From contig JBEBYL010000002.1 in the NCBI GenBank assembly GCA_040391135.1, positions 62,001 through 126,000 on the forward strand: a DNA stretch of 64,000 nucleotides. The letters run 5' to 3'. The notes beneath the pieces are model-generated. The model was not told the DNA's origin, did not search any database, and saw only the letters and a program-made list of their open reading frames with translations. Shown here piece after piece: positions 24,426 through 33,181 of the stretch. Position numbers and translations under genes: made by a program. This DNA is from G025836975 sp040391135 (lineage in GTDB: Bacteria > Pseudomonadota > Gammaproteobacteria > Burkholderiales > Burkholderiaceae_B). Position 1 is the first letter of the stretch; every line of letters starts with the position of its first letter.

Positions 24426-25838
24426 CTAGGATCCAAGCAGGCGCGCCTGCACCCTGACCACGTGTCCGTACCACGCAAACAGCAAGGCGGCGGACAGGCC
24501 AAGTCCGGACAAAGCCATCAGCCACATGGTGCCGGCGCCCAATGGGGCGCCTGGCGCGATGGCTTGGACGACCGGGCGCAGCATGCCGGCCGCGGGACCG
24601 AAACCCAGCCACCAGCCGCCGATCAGGCCCAGGCCGGTCAGGGCCACCACCTGGAGAATCAGCGGCACGACGGCGACCTTGTAGGCGCGCAGCAGATACG
24701 AGCCTATGCATTGCATGGCGTCGCATAAATGAAACCACGGCAGGATCTGCAGCAAGGCGGCAGCCACGGCCGCGACCTTCAAGTCATCGGTGTAGGCGCC
24801 CAGGATCGGCGTACGGGCCAGGATGAGAAGGGTGGCGGTCAAGGCGGCGCCGATGACGACGATGCCTATGCCCGCCGCGCCTGTGGCGCGGGCCTTTTGC
24901 GCATCCCGGGCGCCGATGGCCTGGGCTGTCAGCGACGCCGTCGCAATGCCCACGGCCATGGGCATCATGTAGCTGAGCGCCGCCAGGTTGGCCATGATCT
25001 GGTGGCCGCCGGTCACGTACATGCCTTCGCGCGCCACCAGAAGGGCCATGAAGCTGAAGGCGCAGATTTCAATCAGGTAGGAGCCGCCCATGGGCAGCCC
25101 CAGCCGCAGCAGTTCCTTCTGGCTGGTCCAGTCGGGCCTGCCCAGGCGCGGCTTGAAACGCAAGTAGTAAGGGTCGTGGTGGATGGCCCATAGTCCGGCA
25201 GCAAAGGTCATCCATCCGACCAGTGCCGTCGACAGGCCCGCGCCCACCGCGCCCATCGCCGGCATGCCCAGCTTGCCGAACATAAAGACCCAGTTGAAGA
25301 AGAATTTGAACGCGACGCTGCCCAGATTGATGACCATGACGGTCTTGGGACGCGAAACGGCGGTGCCCAGCGCATAGATCGTCCGGAACACCAAGGTCGC
25401 CGGTAGAGCCAGGATGAGGGCCCGCAGATACCAGGTGATGCTGTTGCGCACGTCGGGATCGACGTTTCCCGACAGCGATAGCCAGGTGTCGGGAAAGAGC
25501 ATTGCGGCCGCGCCCGCCAGCGACAGGCCCAGGGCCAGCCAGACGCCCTGGCCCCAGGCCCGGCCCACTTCAAGATAGCGCTGGCCGCCGTAATGTTGCG
25601 CAATGATGGGTATCAGCGCGTGGACCACGCCCATCAGGCCGACGAACACGGTAATGTAGATGGACGCGGCCAGCGCCATGGCCTGCAGATCCGCGGCGCT
25701 GGCGTGGCCCGCCATGGCGGTGTCCAGGACGCCGAATATCAGGCTGGCCCAGGAGCTGACCAGCACGGGCCAGGCCTGGCGCAGGATTTCCTTGACGTAC
25801 GAAGCGGGCTTGTTTTTCCGGTGGGCGGAGGTGTTCAC
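24426..25838 (-). CDS. MATE family multidrug/Na+ antiporter
   Basis: The 470-residue protein has 12 predicted helices in two homologous bundles. The first contains WASLIFGVLDTAMAGHASAADLQAMALAASIY, which is the NorM-type start of MATE proteins, and the middle LPMGGSYLIEICAFSF begins the second bundle. Such proteins export cationic drugs or metabolites using Na+ or H+. It starts with GTG, overlapping the glycosyltransferase stop by four bases (GTGA), which indicates translational coupling. Confidence 0.9.
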   Translation of the reverse strand: MNTSAHRKNKPASYVKEILRQAWPVLVSSWASLIFGVLDTAMAGHASAADLQAMALAASIYITVFVGLMGVVHALIPIIAQHYGGQRYLEVGRAWGQGVWLALGLSLAGAAAMLFPDTWLSLSGNVDPDVRNSITWYLRALILALPATLVFRTIYALGTAVSRPKTVMVINLGSVAFKFFFNWVFMFGKLGMPAMGAVGAGLSTALVGWMTFAAGLWAIHHDPYYLRFKPRLGRPDWTSQKELLRLGLPMGGSYLIEICAFSFMALLVAREGMYVTGGHQIMANLAALSYMMPMAVGIATASLTAQAIGARDAQKARATGAAGIGIVVIGAALTATLLILARTPILGAYTDDLKVAAVAAALLQILPWFHLCDAMQCIGSYLLRAYKVAVVPLILQVVALTGLGLIGGWWLGFGPAAGMLRPVVQAIAPGAPLGAGTMWLMALSGLGLSAALLFAWYGHVVRVQARLLGS

Positions 25839-27589
25839 GGGCGGCCAATGCGCAAAAGACGGAACATTTCATGACGATCCGCACCGCGCTTGCCTACCCA
25901 CAATACCGTTGCCGAGTCGGAGTAGGCCGCGGTGCCGTCCTCGACGCTTTGCGGCGAGGTTTGCTGCACGACCAGCGAGCAAGCCGAGTCGTAGCTGAAG
26001 TCGATGCCGTTGAAGACCAGGAAGGACGCGCGCTGGCCTGTGCCCACGCCCTGGGCGCGCACGCATTCGCCGGCTTGGCCATGGGTGCTCAGGGCGGCGG
26101 CCAACTGGGCTGAAACGCTGCGGTAGCTGCGCACGTAGTCCAGCGCGGGCATCCATAAGGTGACCAGCAGCAGCCAGGTGACGATGAGTCCGCCGGCGGA
26201 CAATACCGTGCCGCGCCACAGGCCCGCGGGCTTGGTATGAAGGCGCCAGCGCACCAGCGACAGCCATGCCAGCGTACCCAGGACGGCCACCAGCACGGCG
26301 GGCCACGAGATATAGACGTCGTAGCCTCGGGTTTGGCGTGCAATGTTGTGCGCAATCTGCCGCGGCCATCCGGTTTGCAGGGCGATCCAGCCCAGCCATA
26401 CGGTGGCGGTGGTCAATGAAAAGCACATCACCGCGAACCAGTCCAGGGAATTGACCACGCCCCGGCGCAGCGTAGGCAGGGAAAACGCGGCCAGCACGGC
26501 GGCCGGCAGGGCCAGCAGGCTGTATTCCGGCTCGAAGGCATCGATCTGGAACAGCATGGTGGCCAGCGGCAATGCGGCGAACATCAGCGGTATCCAGATG
26601 TGCGGGGATGTCAGCCATGAGCGCCAGCGCCATACCGCCAGCAAGGCGAAGGGCCAGGTCGGCCACAGAAACCACGGCAGATCACGCAGGGTGCTCAATA
26701 CTTCCTGGTAGCGCGGCCAGCCAAAGGCGCTGATATTCCATAGCAGCCAGTTGCTTACCCAGTAGTCGCCGGCGTCGCGGGCGGGTATCCACCACATCAG
26801 GATGAGGCCGGCGCAGATTGCGGCTGTTGCGATCAGCCATTTCTTCTGGCGCCACAAGGCGCTGCGCGGCATGAAGATGAACGGCACAGCCAGCATGATG
26901 GGCAGGGCGCCTATCCAGCCGCGTGCCAGGAAAGCGGCGGCCAGCGCAATGCCCAGGGTGATGGAGCCCGAGGCGGGATGGTCCAGCATGCGGGCCACCG
27001 AATAATAGGCCAATGCCTGGAAGGCGATCAGGGCCGGCACTTCGGAGGTTTCGTGCATGCGCCATACGATGCCTACGGTTGCCACGATCAGCAGCAGGGC
27101 CGCATCGGCGATCATGCGGCCGTAGTCCCGCACCGTGGGTTCGCCGCCGAAGGGCAAGGCCAGCGGTTGCGGTTCGGGCCGGCGGCCCAGCAAATAGGTG
27201 CCGTACCATATGGAACTTGTCAGCAGCCCGAACCACACGAAGTTGGGCAGGCGCGAGGCAATGATGGCGGCGTCCAGCGGCGTGGTGAACAATTCGAAGA
27301 AGGGTGAAAACGCCCAGATGCAGAAAGCCCCCACCCACATGGTCAGCGGACCGTCCTGGGCATGGGCCAGGGTGCCGATCTGGGGCAGCAGCCAGGCATG
27401 GCCGCCTTCGTTCAGCGCGGTCATCATTGTCGCCAGGCCGACGACATCGTCGGTTTTCCAGGGGTCCCTGAAGAACAGCCCGGCCAGGATGTAGATTACA
27501 CCGACCACCAGCAGGAAAAGCCGGGGGAGTTTCACGGTTGCCGTGGCGGTCAGGCGGGCTGGAGTGGAAAGGGAATTGCTGGGTGACAC
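25835..27589 (-). CDS. ArnT-like membrane glycosyltransferase (GT39/GT83-like)
   Basis: The 584-residue protein has about 11-12 hydrophobic helices and a C-terminal soluble domain of roughly 130 residues. The first extracytoplasmic loop has the pattern FFRDPWKTDDVVG with adjacent acidic residues, as in polyprenyl-phosphate-sugar transferases related to ArnT and protein mannosyltransferases. These move a sugar from a lipid carrier to lipid A or protein at the periplasmic face. The start is GTG at 27589 by frame; a later start is possible. It forms an operon with the MATE gene. Substrate unknown. Confidence 0.75.
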   Translation of the reverse strand: MSPSNSLSTPARLTATATVKLPRLFLLVVGVIYILAGLFFRDPWKTDDVVGLATMMTALNEGGHAWLLPQIGTLAHAQDGPLTMWVGAFCIWAFSPFFELFTTPLDAAIIASRLPNFVWFGLLTSSIWYGTYLLGRRPEPQPLALPFGGEPTVRDYGRMIADAALLLIVATVGIVWRMHETSEVPALIAFQALAYYSVARMLDHPASGSITLGIALAAAFLARGWIGALPIMLAVPFIFMPRSALWRQKKWLIATAAICAGLILMWWIPARDAGDYWVSNWLLWNISAFGWPRYQEVLSTLRDLPWFLWPTWPFALLAVWRWRSWLTSPHIWIPLMFAALPLATMLFQIDAFEPEYSLLALPAAVLAAFSLPTLRRGVVNSLDWFAVMCFSLTTATVWLGWIALQTGWPRQIAHNIARQTRGYDVYISWPAVLVAVLGTLAWLSLVRWRLHTKPAGLWRGTVLSAGGLIVTWLLLVTLWMPALDYVRSYRSVSAQLAAALSTHGQAGECVRAQGVGTGQRASFLVFNGIDFSYDSACSLVVQQTSPQSVEDGTAAYSDSATVLWVGKRGADRHEMFRLLRIGRP

Positions 27590-27629
27590 AGGCGGCGCGC
27601 TCAGGATGAGGATGGGCGTATCTTAAATT

Positions 27630-27654
27630 AAAAAGGCAGCCAAGAGGCTGCCTT
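27630..27654 (-). terminator. Terminator of rpmE2
   Basis: AAGGCAGCC and GGCTGCCTT form a perfect 9-pair stem with a four-base loop, followed by five T on the minus strand. It sits about 30 bases after the rpmE2 stop. Confidence 0.88.
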
Positions 27655-27681
27655 GCATACGCTGGACTGGAACCGAAAAGC

Positions 27682-27948
27682 TTACGAAGCCTTGCGCGTG
27701 GTGCCAGTGGTGCGTGCGAAACGGGCGCGGAATTTTTCGACGCGGCCGGTTTCAACGATGCGCGTTTGCGCGCCGGTGTAGAACGGATGCGATTCCGAGG
27801 TCACGTCGCATTTGAACAAGGGGTAGGTCTTACCGTCAAGTTCAATGGTTTCGCGGCTGTGTAGCGTAGAACGCGAAACGAATTTCGTGCCTGTCTGCTG
27901 ATCCAGAAACACCACTTCGCGGTATTCGGGGTGGATGCCTTCTTTCAT
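27682..27948 (-). CDS. rpmE2: 50S ribosomal protein L31, type B
   Basis: The 88-residue protein MKEGIHPEYREVVFLDQQTG is a type-B L31: it lacks the zinc-binding cysteines of type A (only one cysteine, in LFKCDVTSESHPFYTG). In many bacteria the type-B paralogue replaces the zinc form when zinc is scarce, but in others it is the only one; this window cannot tell. The upstream TTG-started extension is unlikely. Confidence 0.95.
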   Translation of the reverse strand: MKEGIHPEYREVVFLDQQTGTKFVSRSTLHSRETIELDGKTYPLFKCDVTSESHPFYTGAQTRIVETGRVEKFRARFARTTGTTRKAS

Positions 27949-28037
27949 GATCGATTCCTGTTTTTCCAATAAGGGCGGGTCGCCAGCTAGCATAAAAGGG
28001 TAGCCACGTATCCAAGGTAACTAAGAATTCTAGCGCA

Positions 28038-28895
28038 CTATAAATCGGTGCGCAACTTCCAAAGCTCGGGAAACAGCACGATATCCAGCATTTTACGCAG
28101 GTAGGACACCCCTGAAGTGCCGCCGGTGCCTCGTTTGAAGCCTATGATGCGCTCGACGGTGGTGACGTGGCGAAATCGCCACAGGCGGAAGGCGTCTTCC
28201 AAGTCGGTCAGCTTTTCGCCCAGTTGGTACAGGTCCCAGTATTGATCGGGATGGCGGTAAACCGTTAGCCACGCCTGCTCGACCTCGGTGCTGGCGGCGT
28301 AGGCCTGCGTCCAGTCGCGGTCAAGATAGTCGGCGGGCACGGCCAGGCCCTGGCGATGCAGGGCCCGCAGGGCCTCGTCGTACAGCGACGGTATTTCGTA
28401 GGCGTGTTGCACCTGCGCCAGAAGGTCGGCCCGGTGCGCATGCGGCCGGAGCATGGCGGCATTCTTGTTGCCCAGGGCGAACTCGATCTGCCGGTACTGA
28501 TAGCTTTGGAATCCGCTGGACTGGGCCAGGTAGGGCCGCAGCGCGGAGTATTCCGGCGGCGTCATGGTGGCCAGGACGTCCCAAGCGTGCACCAGTTGCT
28601 CCATGATCTTGCTGACCCGGGCCAGCATCTTGAAGCAGGGCTGCAGGCGGTCGGCAGCCAGGTTCTGCATGGCGGCGCGCAACTCGTGCAGCATGAGCTT
28701 CATCCACAGCTCGCTGGTCTGATGCTGGACGATGAACAGCATTTCATTGTGCTCCGGCGACAAGGGGTGTTGGGCGCTCAATAATGCATCCAGGTGCAGG
28801 TAGTCGCCATAGCTCATGTCCTTGGAGAAATCGAGCTGGGCTTTTTCCTGCTGGATGATGGCCTGCCCGTCGGGTTCGCTATGAAATTTGCTCAT
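28038..28895 (-). CDS. kynA: Tryptophan 2,3-dioxygenase
   Basis: Heme enzyme that opens the indole ring of L-tryptophan to N-formylkynurenine. Family blocks are clear: SYGDYLHLDALLSAQHP, HNEMLFIVQHQTSELWMKL (substrate and heme pocket), SGFQSYQYRQIEF, and RFRHVTTVERIIGFKRGTGGTSGVSYLRK, whose histidine (H in FRHVTTVERIIG) is the expected heme ligand. It ends normally. The ATG at 28895 gives 285 residues; a TTG at 28910 overlapping the kynB stop is also possible. Forms an operon with kynB; kynU (kynureninase) is not in the window. Confidence 0.95.
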   Translation of the reverse strand: MSKFHSEPDGQAIIQQEKAQLDFSKDMSYGDYLHLDALLSAQHPLSPEHNEMLFIVQHQTSELWMKLMLHELRAAMQNLAADRLQPCFKMLARVSKIMEQLVHAWDVLATMTPPEYSALRPYLAQSSGFQSYQYRQIEFALGNKNAAMLRPHAHRADLLAQVQHAYEIPSLYDEALRALHRQGLAVPADYLDRDWTQAYAASTEVEQAWLTVYRHPDQYWDLYQLGEKLTDLEDAFRLWRFRHVTTVERIIGFKRGTGGTSGVSYLRKMLDIVLFPELWKLRTDL

Positions 28896-28906
28896 GTCTT
28901 GAAGGC

Positions 28907-29545
28907 TCAATAAGTTGGCGGCAGGCTGCGCAGGACAGCGCGCACCGGACTGGCGTCGGCGTCTGCCAGGGCCAATGGAAGGGCGATCAACTCATAGTCG
29001 CCAGCGGAAACCTGGTCCAGGACCAGGTTCTCCAGCACGCGGATGTCGTGCTTCAGTATGGTCTGGTGGCTGTCCAGCGTCTTGCTGTCGGCCGGATCGA
29101 TGCTGGGCGTGTCCAGGCCAATGAGCAGGACGCCGCGGCGGGCCAGGAATTCGATGGTCTCGGGGGCAAAAGCGGCAAAGTCGTCGCTCCAGGCGGAGAT
29201 GTTGGCTTGTTCGCAGGTGCGCACCAGTATGCGTGGCGGGGCCTGTTCCAGGAAAGGCAGCAGGTCCTCGATGGCGATCAAGGCCCGCCCATGCAAGGCG
29301 TGGATGACGCGGCAGGGTCCAAGAAAGGGCTCCAACCCCAGTTGGCCAACGGCGGCGCCCTGATTGCTGTAGTGCAGGGGGGCGTCGGCATGGGCGCCTA
29401 CATGCGGCGACAGCGATATCTGGCTGACATTGACCGGGCATTTGGGGCCGATGGTGGCGTTCCAGGTCCGGCTGTACGGCGTGTCGCCGGGGAAGACCGG
29501 GGATTGCGCCGAAACCGGCGGAGAGATATCCCATAATTGTTGCAT
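28907..29545 (-). CDS. kynB: Kynurenine formamidase (arylformamidase)
   Basis: Hydrolyses N-formylkynurenine to kynurenine and formate. The 212-residue protein is of the bacterial cyclase/KynB type, with the metal-binding motif HVGAHADAPLHY (H48, H52, D54, H58) and the start LWDISPPVSAQSPVFPGDTP. The ATG at 29545 is the only reasonable start. First gene of kynB-kynA. Confidence 0.94.
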   Translation of the reverse strand: MQQLWDISPPVSAQSPVFPGDTPYSRTWNATIGPKCPVNVSQISLSPHVGAHADAPLHYSNQGAAVGQLGLEPFLGPCRVIHALHGRALIAIEDLLPFLEQAPPRILVRTCEQANISAWSDDFAAFAPETIEFLARRGVLLIGLDTPSIDPADSKTLDSHQTILKHDIRVLENLVLDQVSAGDYELIALPLALADADASPVRAVLRSLPPTY

Positions 29546-29674
29546 GGCGCTTGGCGTGACGTGATTTGGCGCGCCGCTTAGGAAGGCGCGCCCTGGCTGA
29601 AGAGTTAATTGAAGCTTATACGATTTGTTTTTTTAATGTCAGCCCTTTTTGCGCTGCCGGGAAGGATGAAGCTG

Positions 29675-29722
29675 TTGACACGCCTAAAAAGGTTTGTATA
29701 GAATATTCTCTCAGAAAGAATA
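29675..29722 (+). promoter_or_regulatory. Predicted promoter with palindromic operator for the 29.8-39 kb catabolic cluster
   Basis: A consensus TTGACA (29675-29680) is followed after 16 bases by TATAGA (29697-29702). A perfect palindrome AGAATATTCT (29700-29709) overlaps the -10 and predicted start point, and a further AGAATA follows at 29717-29722. This arrangement suits repression or effector-controlled initiation. The IclR gene at the far end of the cluster is the obvious candidate binder, by position only. Confidence 0.6.
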
Positions 29723-29769
29723 AATGTTCTGCCTACAAGAACCGTAAAGATAAAGAAACAGGAGGCGAG

Positions 29770-30195
29770 ATGGCTGTCATGTCCGATGGAGAAAGCAATC
29801 CCACGGCCCCGCTTGCGGATAATCCAAGCGATTCCGAGCTTGCGCACAGATTCAGCAGCCGCGCTCCGTCCCTGCGGAGCCACCGCCAAGTTGATTTCAC
29901 GCTGCTGGTCCAGTTTGGCCGTGTCGGCCTGTTGGCCCATATACGGCAAGGCAAGGTTGCCCAGGTCGTCGACATCGCCGGCTTGCCCCCGCTGGCGAGC
30001 TTTGATTTTTCCATCAAGGCCGGCGCCGATGCATGGAATCGTTTTTGGCAGGCCGTGCCAAGGGCCGGCAGCCACGACATCTTTGCGCTTGCGCGCAATG
30101 GCGACATGACCATCGAGGGAAACCTGCACCCTTTCATGGCCAATCTTCAATACGTCAAGGATTTGCTGGCTGTCGGACGCCGGGAGCGGATATGA
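29770..30195 (+). CDS. SCP2 sterol-carrier-like small protein (tentative)
   Basis: This 141-residue protein has a variable N-terminal half and a C-terminal region (about 62-138) with FDFSIKAGADAWNRFW, then HDIFALARNGDMTIEGNLHPFMANLQYVKDLL. The last stretch resembles the end of SCP2 domains, where a glycine-aspartate turn (NGDMTIEGN) precedes the final helix. Such domains bind lipids or hydrophobic ligands. A GGAGG box precedes the ATG at 29770. It overlaps the next gene by four bases (ATGA). First gene of the catabolic cluster; the family call is tentative. Confidence 0.6.
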   Translation: MAVMSDGESNPTAPLADNPSDSELAHRFSSRAPSLRSHRQVDFTLLVQFGRVGLLAHIRQGKVAQVVDIAGLPPLASFDFSIKAGADAWNRFWQAVPRAGSHDIFALARNGDMTIEGNLHPFMANLQYVKDLLAVGRRERI

Positions 30196-31043
30196 GCACA
30201 ACATTCGAGCCTATAGTCGGGCGCTATCTTTCCTTTGATATTGCCGGACGCAACTGCCGCGTCTACGTCGAAGAGGCCGGGTCGGGTATTCCGCTGGTTT
30301 GCCTGCATACGGCTGGCGCCGACAGCCGGCAGTATCGGCACATGCTTTGCGATCCGGAAATCACATCGCGTTATCGCGTGCTGGCATTCGACATGCCTTG
30401 GCATGGCAAGTCCTATCCGCCCGAGGGGTGGCAGGGCGGCGAGTATCGCCTGACGACGGAGCTTTACGCCGAAACCATCCTGGCCTTTTGCAAAGCGCTT
30501 GAGCTGGACAAGCCCGCCTTGATCGGCTGCTCCATCGGGGGACGCATCGTGCTGCACCTGGCCAACAAGCATTCGGATAAATTCCGCGCGCTGATCGGCG
30601 TGGAAGGGGCGGATTACCAAAAGCCCTGGTATGACACCTCGTGGCTGCATCGCGGCGATGTGCATGGCGGCGAAGTCTGCGCGGCGCTGGTGTCCGGACT
30701 GATTGCTCCGCAGTCTCCCGACCTTTATCGCCACGAGACGCTTTGGCAGTACATGCAAAGCGGTCCGGGCGTCTTCAAGGGAGATCTGTATTTCTATCGC
30801 GTCGACAGCGACTTGCGCGGACGCTTGAACGATATCCGCACAGAGGTTTGCCCCTTGTATCTGCTGACGGGCGAATACGATTTTTCGTGTTCACCCGAAG
30901 ATACCCTGCGCACCGCCGCATCCATTCCGGGTGCAAAAGTGGCGGTAATGCAAGAGCTGGGCCATTTCCCCATGAGCGAGAATCCCGCGCAATTCCGTAA
31001 GTACATCATGCCGGTGCTGGATGAAATCCATAAAAACGGATGA
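30192..31043 (+). CDS. Alpha/beta-fold hydrolase
   Basis: The 283-residue protein has the full catalytic layout: oxyanion strand PLVCLHTAGADSRQYR, FDMPWHGKSYPP after strand 4, nucleophile serine S114 in GCSIGG, the acidic residue in LTGEYDFSCSPE, and the catalytic histidine in ELGHFPMSEN. It resembles enol-lactonase or ester hydrolases with small substrates rather than lipases. No signal peptide, so cytoplasmic. Its ATG overlaps the previous stop by four bases. In context it may hydrolyse the imported compound or an intermediate. Confidence 0.88.
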   Translation: MSTTFEPIVGRYLSFDIAGRNCRVYVEEAGSGIPLVCLHTAGADSRQYRHMLCDPEITSRYRVLAFDMPWHGKSYPPEGWQGGEYRLTTELYAETILAFCKALELDKPALIGCSIGGRIVLHLANKHSDKFRALIGVEGADYQKPWYDTSWLHRGDVHGGEVCAALVSGLIAPQSPDLYRHETLWQYMQSGPGVFKGDLYFYRVDSDLRGRLNDIRTEVCPLYLLTGEYDFSCSPEDTLRTAASIPGAKVAVMQELGHFPMSENPAQFRKYIMPVLDEIHKNG

Positions 31044-31125
31044 CGGCCCGGCCTGCCGATCCATATCAATAATTTCCGGCAGCCTTGCCGGGTATGCCGC
31101 AGCATAAATCCTTGAGGAGACTTCC

Positions 31126-32295
31126 ATGAAACTTACCCCTGTCATTACCCTGTTGGCGACCTTGGCGGCGCCGTTGTCCGTTACCGCGCAAGAGGCGCAA
31201 ACCTTGAAGATCGGCGCTCTTGTCACCTTGTCGGGAGCCGGCGCGGCTTGGGGGCAAGGGATGAAGAACGCCGCCGAGATCGCCGCGGCCCAGGTCAACA
31301 AGAACGGCGGGCTTGAGGTGGCCGGCAAGAAATACAAAGTCGAAGTCATCCCTTATGACGACAAGTATCAAGCCAATGAGGCGGTAACGGTTGCCAACCG
31401 GCTGGTGTTCGAAGACAAGGTGCAGTACATCATCGGTCCGGTGGGTTCCGCGCCCGTCCTGGCCATACAGCCCATCACCGAGAAGAACAAGGTCATCGTC
31501 ATTACTCTGGGCTTTACCACCAAGGCGCTGGAAAAAGACAAGCCCTACACGTTCCGCCCCAATGTAACGACAGTCGAGGTCGCGGACCCTCAAATCCAAT
31601 GGCTGGTCAAGAGCCAAGGCATCAAGAAGGTAGGGGCATTGTTCCCCAATGATGAAACCGGCCAGCAGATCGCCAAGGATCTGGCGGGCGCCTATAAACG
31701 GGCCGGCGCCGACTTGGCGGCGACCGAGTTCTTCGAACGCGATCGTGTCGACTTTGTGCCTTTGCTGACACGCATGGCGGCACGCGGCATCGATGCGATC
31801 GAACTGGACGGAAATTCTCCCACCACGGCGGGGCTGATCGTCAAGCAGGCCCGCGAAATCGGCTTTACCGGCAAGATCATCCGTACCGGAGGCCCGGCGA
31901 CGCAGGAAATCGTCAACGTTGCCGGTGTGGAAGCGGCGGAGGGCATGTTTGTCCATACGCCCATCAATCCCGAGCTGGCCTCCACCAAAGCCTATGCCGA
32001 TCTGTATGCCGCCAGCTACAAGCATGCAATGAACGGCTTCAGCCCCGCCTTCTACGACGGCACCAATATGCTGTTTGAAGCGATGAAACGCGCCGGCACG
32101 GTGACCGATACGGACGCGGTGCGCAAGGCGATGGAAGAGATCAAGGACTTCCCGGGCGCCCTGGGTACCCTGAACTGGACCGGCCAAGAGGTCTATGGCA
32201 TCAATCACCAGTTGAATGCGCCTTTCTATGTCGCGGAAGTGATCGGCGGCAAGGAAGTCATACGAGCAACCTGCAACGTGTCCAGTTGCAACTGA
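31126..32295 (+). CDS. Liv-type ABC transporter, substrate-binding protein
   Basis: Periplasmic binding protein of the type I (leucine/amide) fold, 389 residues. The signal peptide ends near residue 21 (VTAQEA). IGALVTLSGAGAAWGQGMKNAAEIAAAQVNKNGG is the family start, with the ligand-contacting loops around GPVGSAPVLA and NVTTVEV. The C terminus has two cysteines (ATCNVSSCN). These proteins bind many carboxylates and amides besides branched-chain amino acids, so the ligand cannot be named. GAGGAG lies before the ATG. It is the first gene of the transporter set. Confidence 0.88.
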   Translation: MKLTPVITLLATLAAPLSVTAQEAQTLKIGALVTLSGAGAAWGQGMKNAAEIAAAQVNKNGGLEVAGKKYKVEVIPYDDKYQANEAVTVANRLVFEDKVQYIIGPVGSAPVLAIQPITEKNKVIVITLGFTTKALEKDKPYTFRPNVTTVEVADPQIQWLVKSQGIKKVGALFPNDETGQQIAKDLAGAYKRAGADLAATEFFERDRVDFVPLLTRMAARGIDAIELDGNSPTTAGLIVKQAREIGFTGKIIRTGGPATQEIVNVAGVEAAEGMFVHTPINPELASTKAYADLYAASYKHAMNGFSPAFYDGTNMLFEAMKRAGTVTDTDAVRKAMEEIKDFPGALGTLNWTGQEVYGINHQLNAPFYVAEVIGGKEVIRATCNVSSCN

Positions 32296-32310
32296 CCCCG
32301 GGGAGCGCTT

Positions 32311-33180
32311 GTGGACTGGAGCATTCTGCTTGCACAGGCGACGGTCAATGGTTTGATCGTCGGCCTGCTGTATTTATTGATGGCGGTGGGGTTCACGCTG
32401 GTGTTCGGTGTGATGCGCATGGTCAACTTCGCCCATGGCGAGTTCTATATGCTCGGTGCATTCGGCGCCTACTTCCTTACAGCGACGTTGGGCCTGCCGT
32501 TTTTACCGGCATTGGCCATCACCTTTGCCGGAGCGGTTTTGTTCGGCGCCGCCCTGGAATGGGCTGTGCTGAAGCCGTTCAGGCATGATGAACTCAACGG
32601 CATGATCGCCACCATCGGCCTTGCCATGATTCTTCAAAACCTCGCCTTGATGTTCTTCGGTCCCGATCCCCATTCCATGCCCGCTGTGGTGAAAGGGGCG
32701 ACACGGCTGGGCCAGATCGCCATTCCGACTTCACGGATTTACGTGGTGATCTTCGCCTTGGCCGTGCTGTGCCTGTTGTATGTTTTCCTCAAGCATTCCA
32801 AGCCGGGCCGCGCACTGCGCGCGGTGGTCGAGGATTTTGAAATTGCGTCGATACAAGGCATACGGTCGCGCATCTATTACCCCTTGGGTTTCGGCATCGG
32901 GGTAGGGCTGGCCGCCGTAGCCGGCGCCTTGATGGCCCCCTTGTTTTCGGTATCGCCTTTTGTGGGAGCCGCGCCATTGCTCAAGGCTTTCATCGTGGTG
33001 ATTCTTGGCGGACTGGGAAGCATACCCGGCGCCGCGGTCGCGGGCCTTGCGCTGGGCCTGATAGAAAGCTACAGCAGTCTGTTTTTCAGCACCAGCACAG
33101 CCGATATGTTGATATTCCTGATTGTGATCGTGATGCTGGTGGTTCGCCCGAAAGGCTTACTTGGACAAGGGGAGGCCTGA
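32311..33180 (+). CDS. Liv-type ABC transporter, permease (LivH-like)
   Basis: The 289-residue membrane protein has about eight helices and starts VNGLIVGLLYLLMAVGFTLVFGVMRMVNFAHGEFYMLGA, the LivH signature including the NFAHGE motif. ILGGLGSIPGAAVAGLALGLIE near the C terminus is the coupling region. It starts with GTG, 15 bases after the binding-protein stop. Partner of the LivM-like permease. Confidence 0.92.
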   Translation: MDWSILLAQATVNGLIVGLLYLLMAVGFTLVFGVMRMVNFAHGEFYMLGAFGAYFLTATLGLPFLPALAITFAGAVLFGAALEWAVLKPFRHDELNGMIATIGLAMILQNLALMFFGPDPHSMPAVVKGATRLGQIAIPTSRIYVVIFALAVLCLLYVFLKHSKPGRALRAVVEDFEIASIQGIRSRIYYPLGFGIGVGLAAVAGALMAPLFSVSPFVGAAPLLKAFIVVILGGLGSIPGAAVAGLALGLIESYSSLFFSTSTADMLIFLIVIVMLVVRPKGLLGQGEA

Positions 33181-33181
33181 C

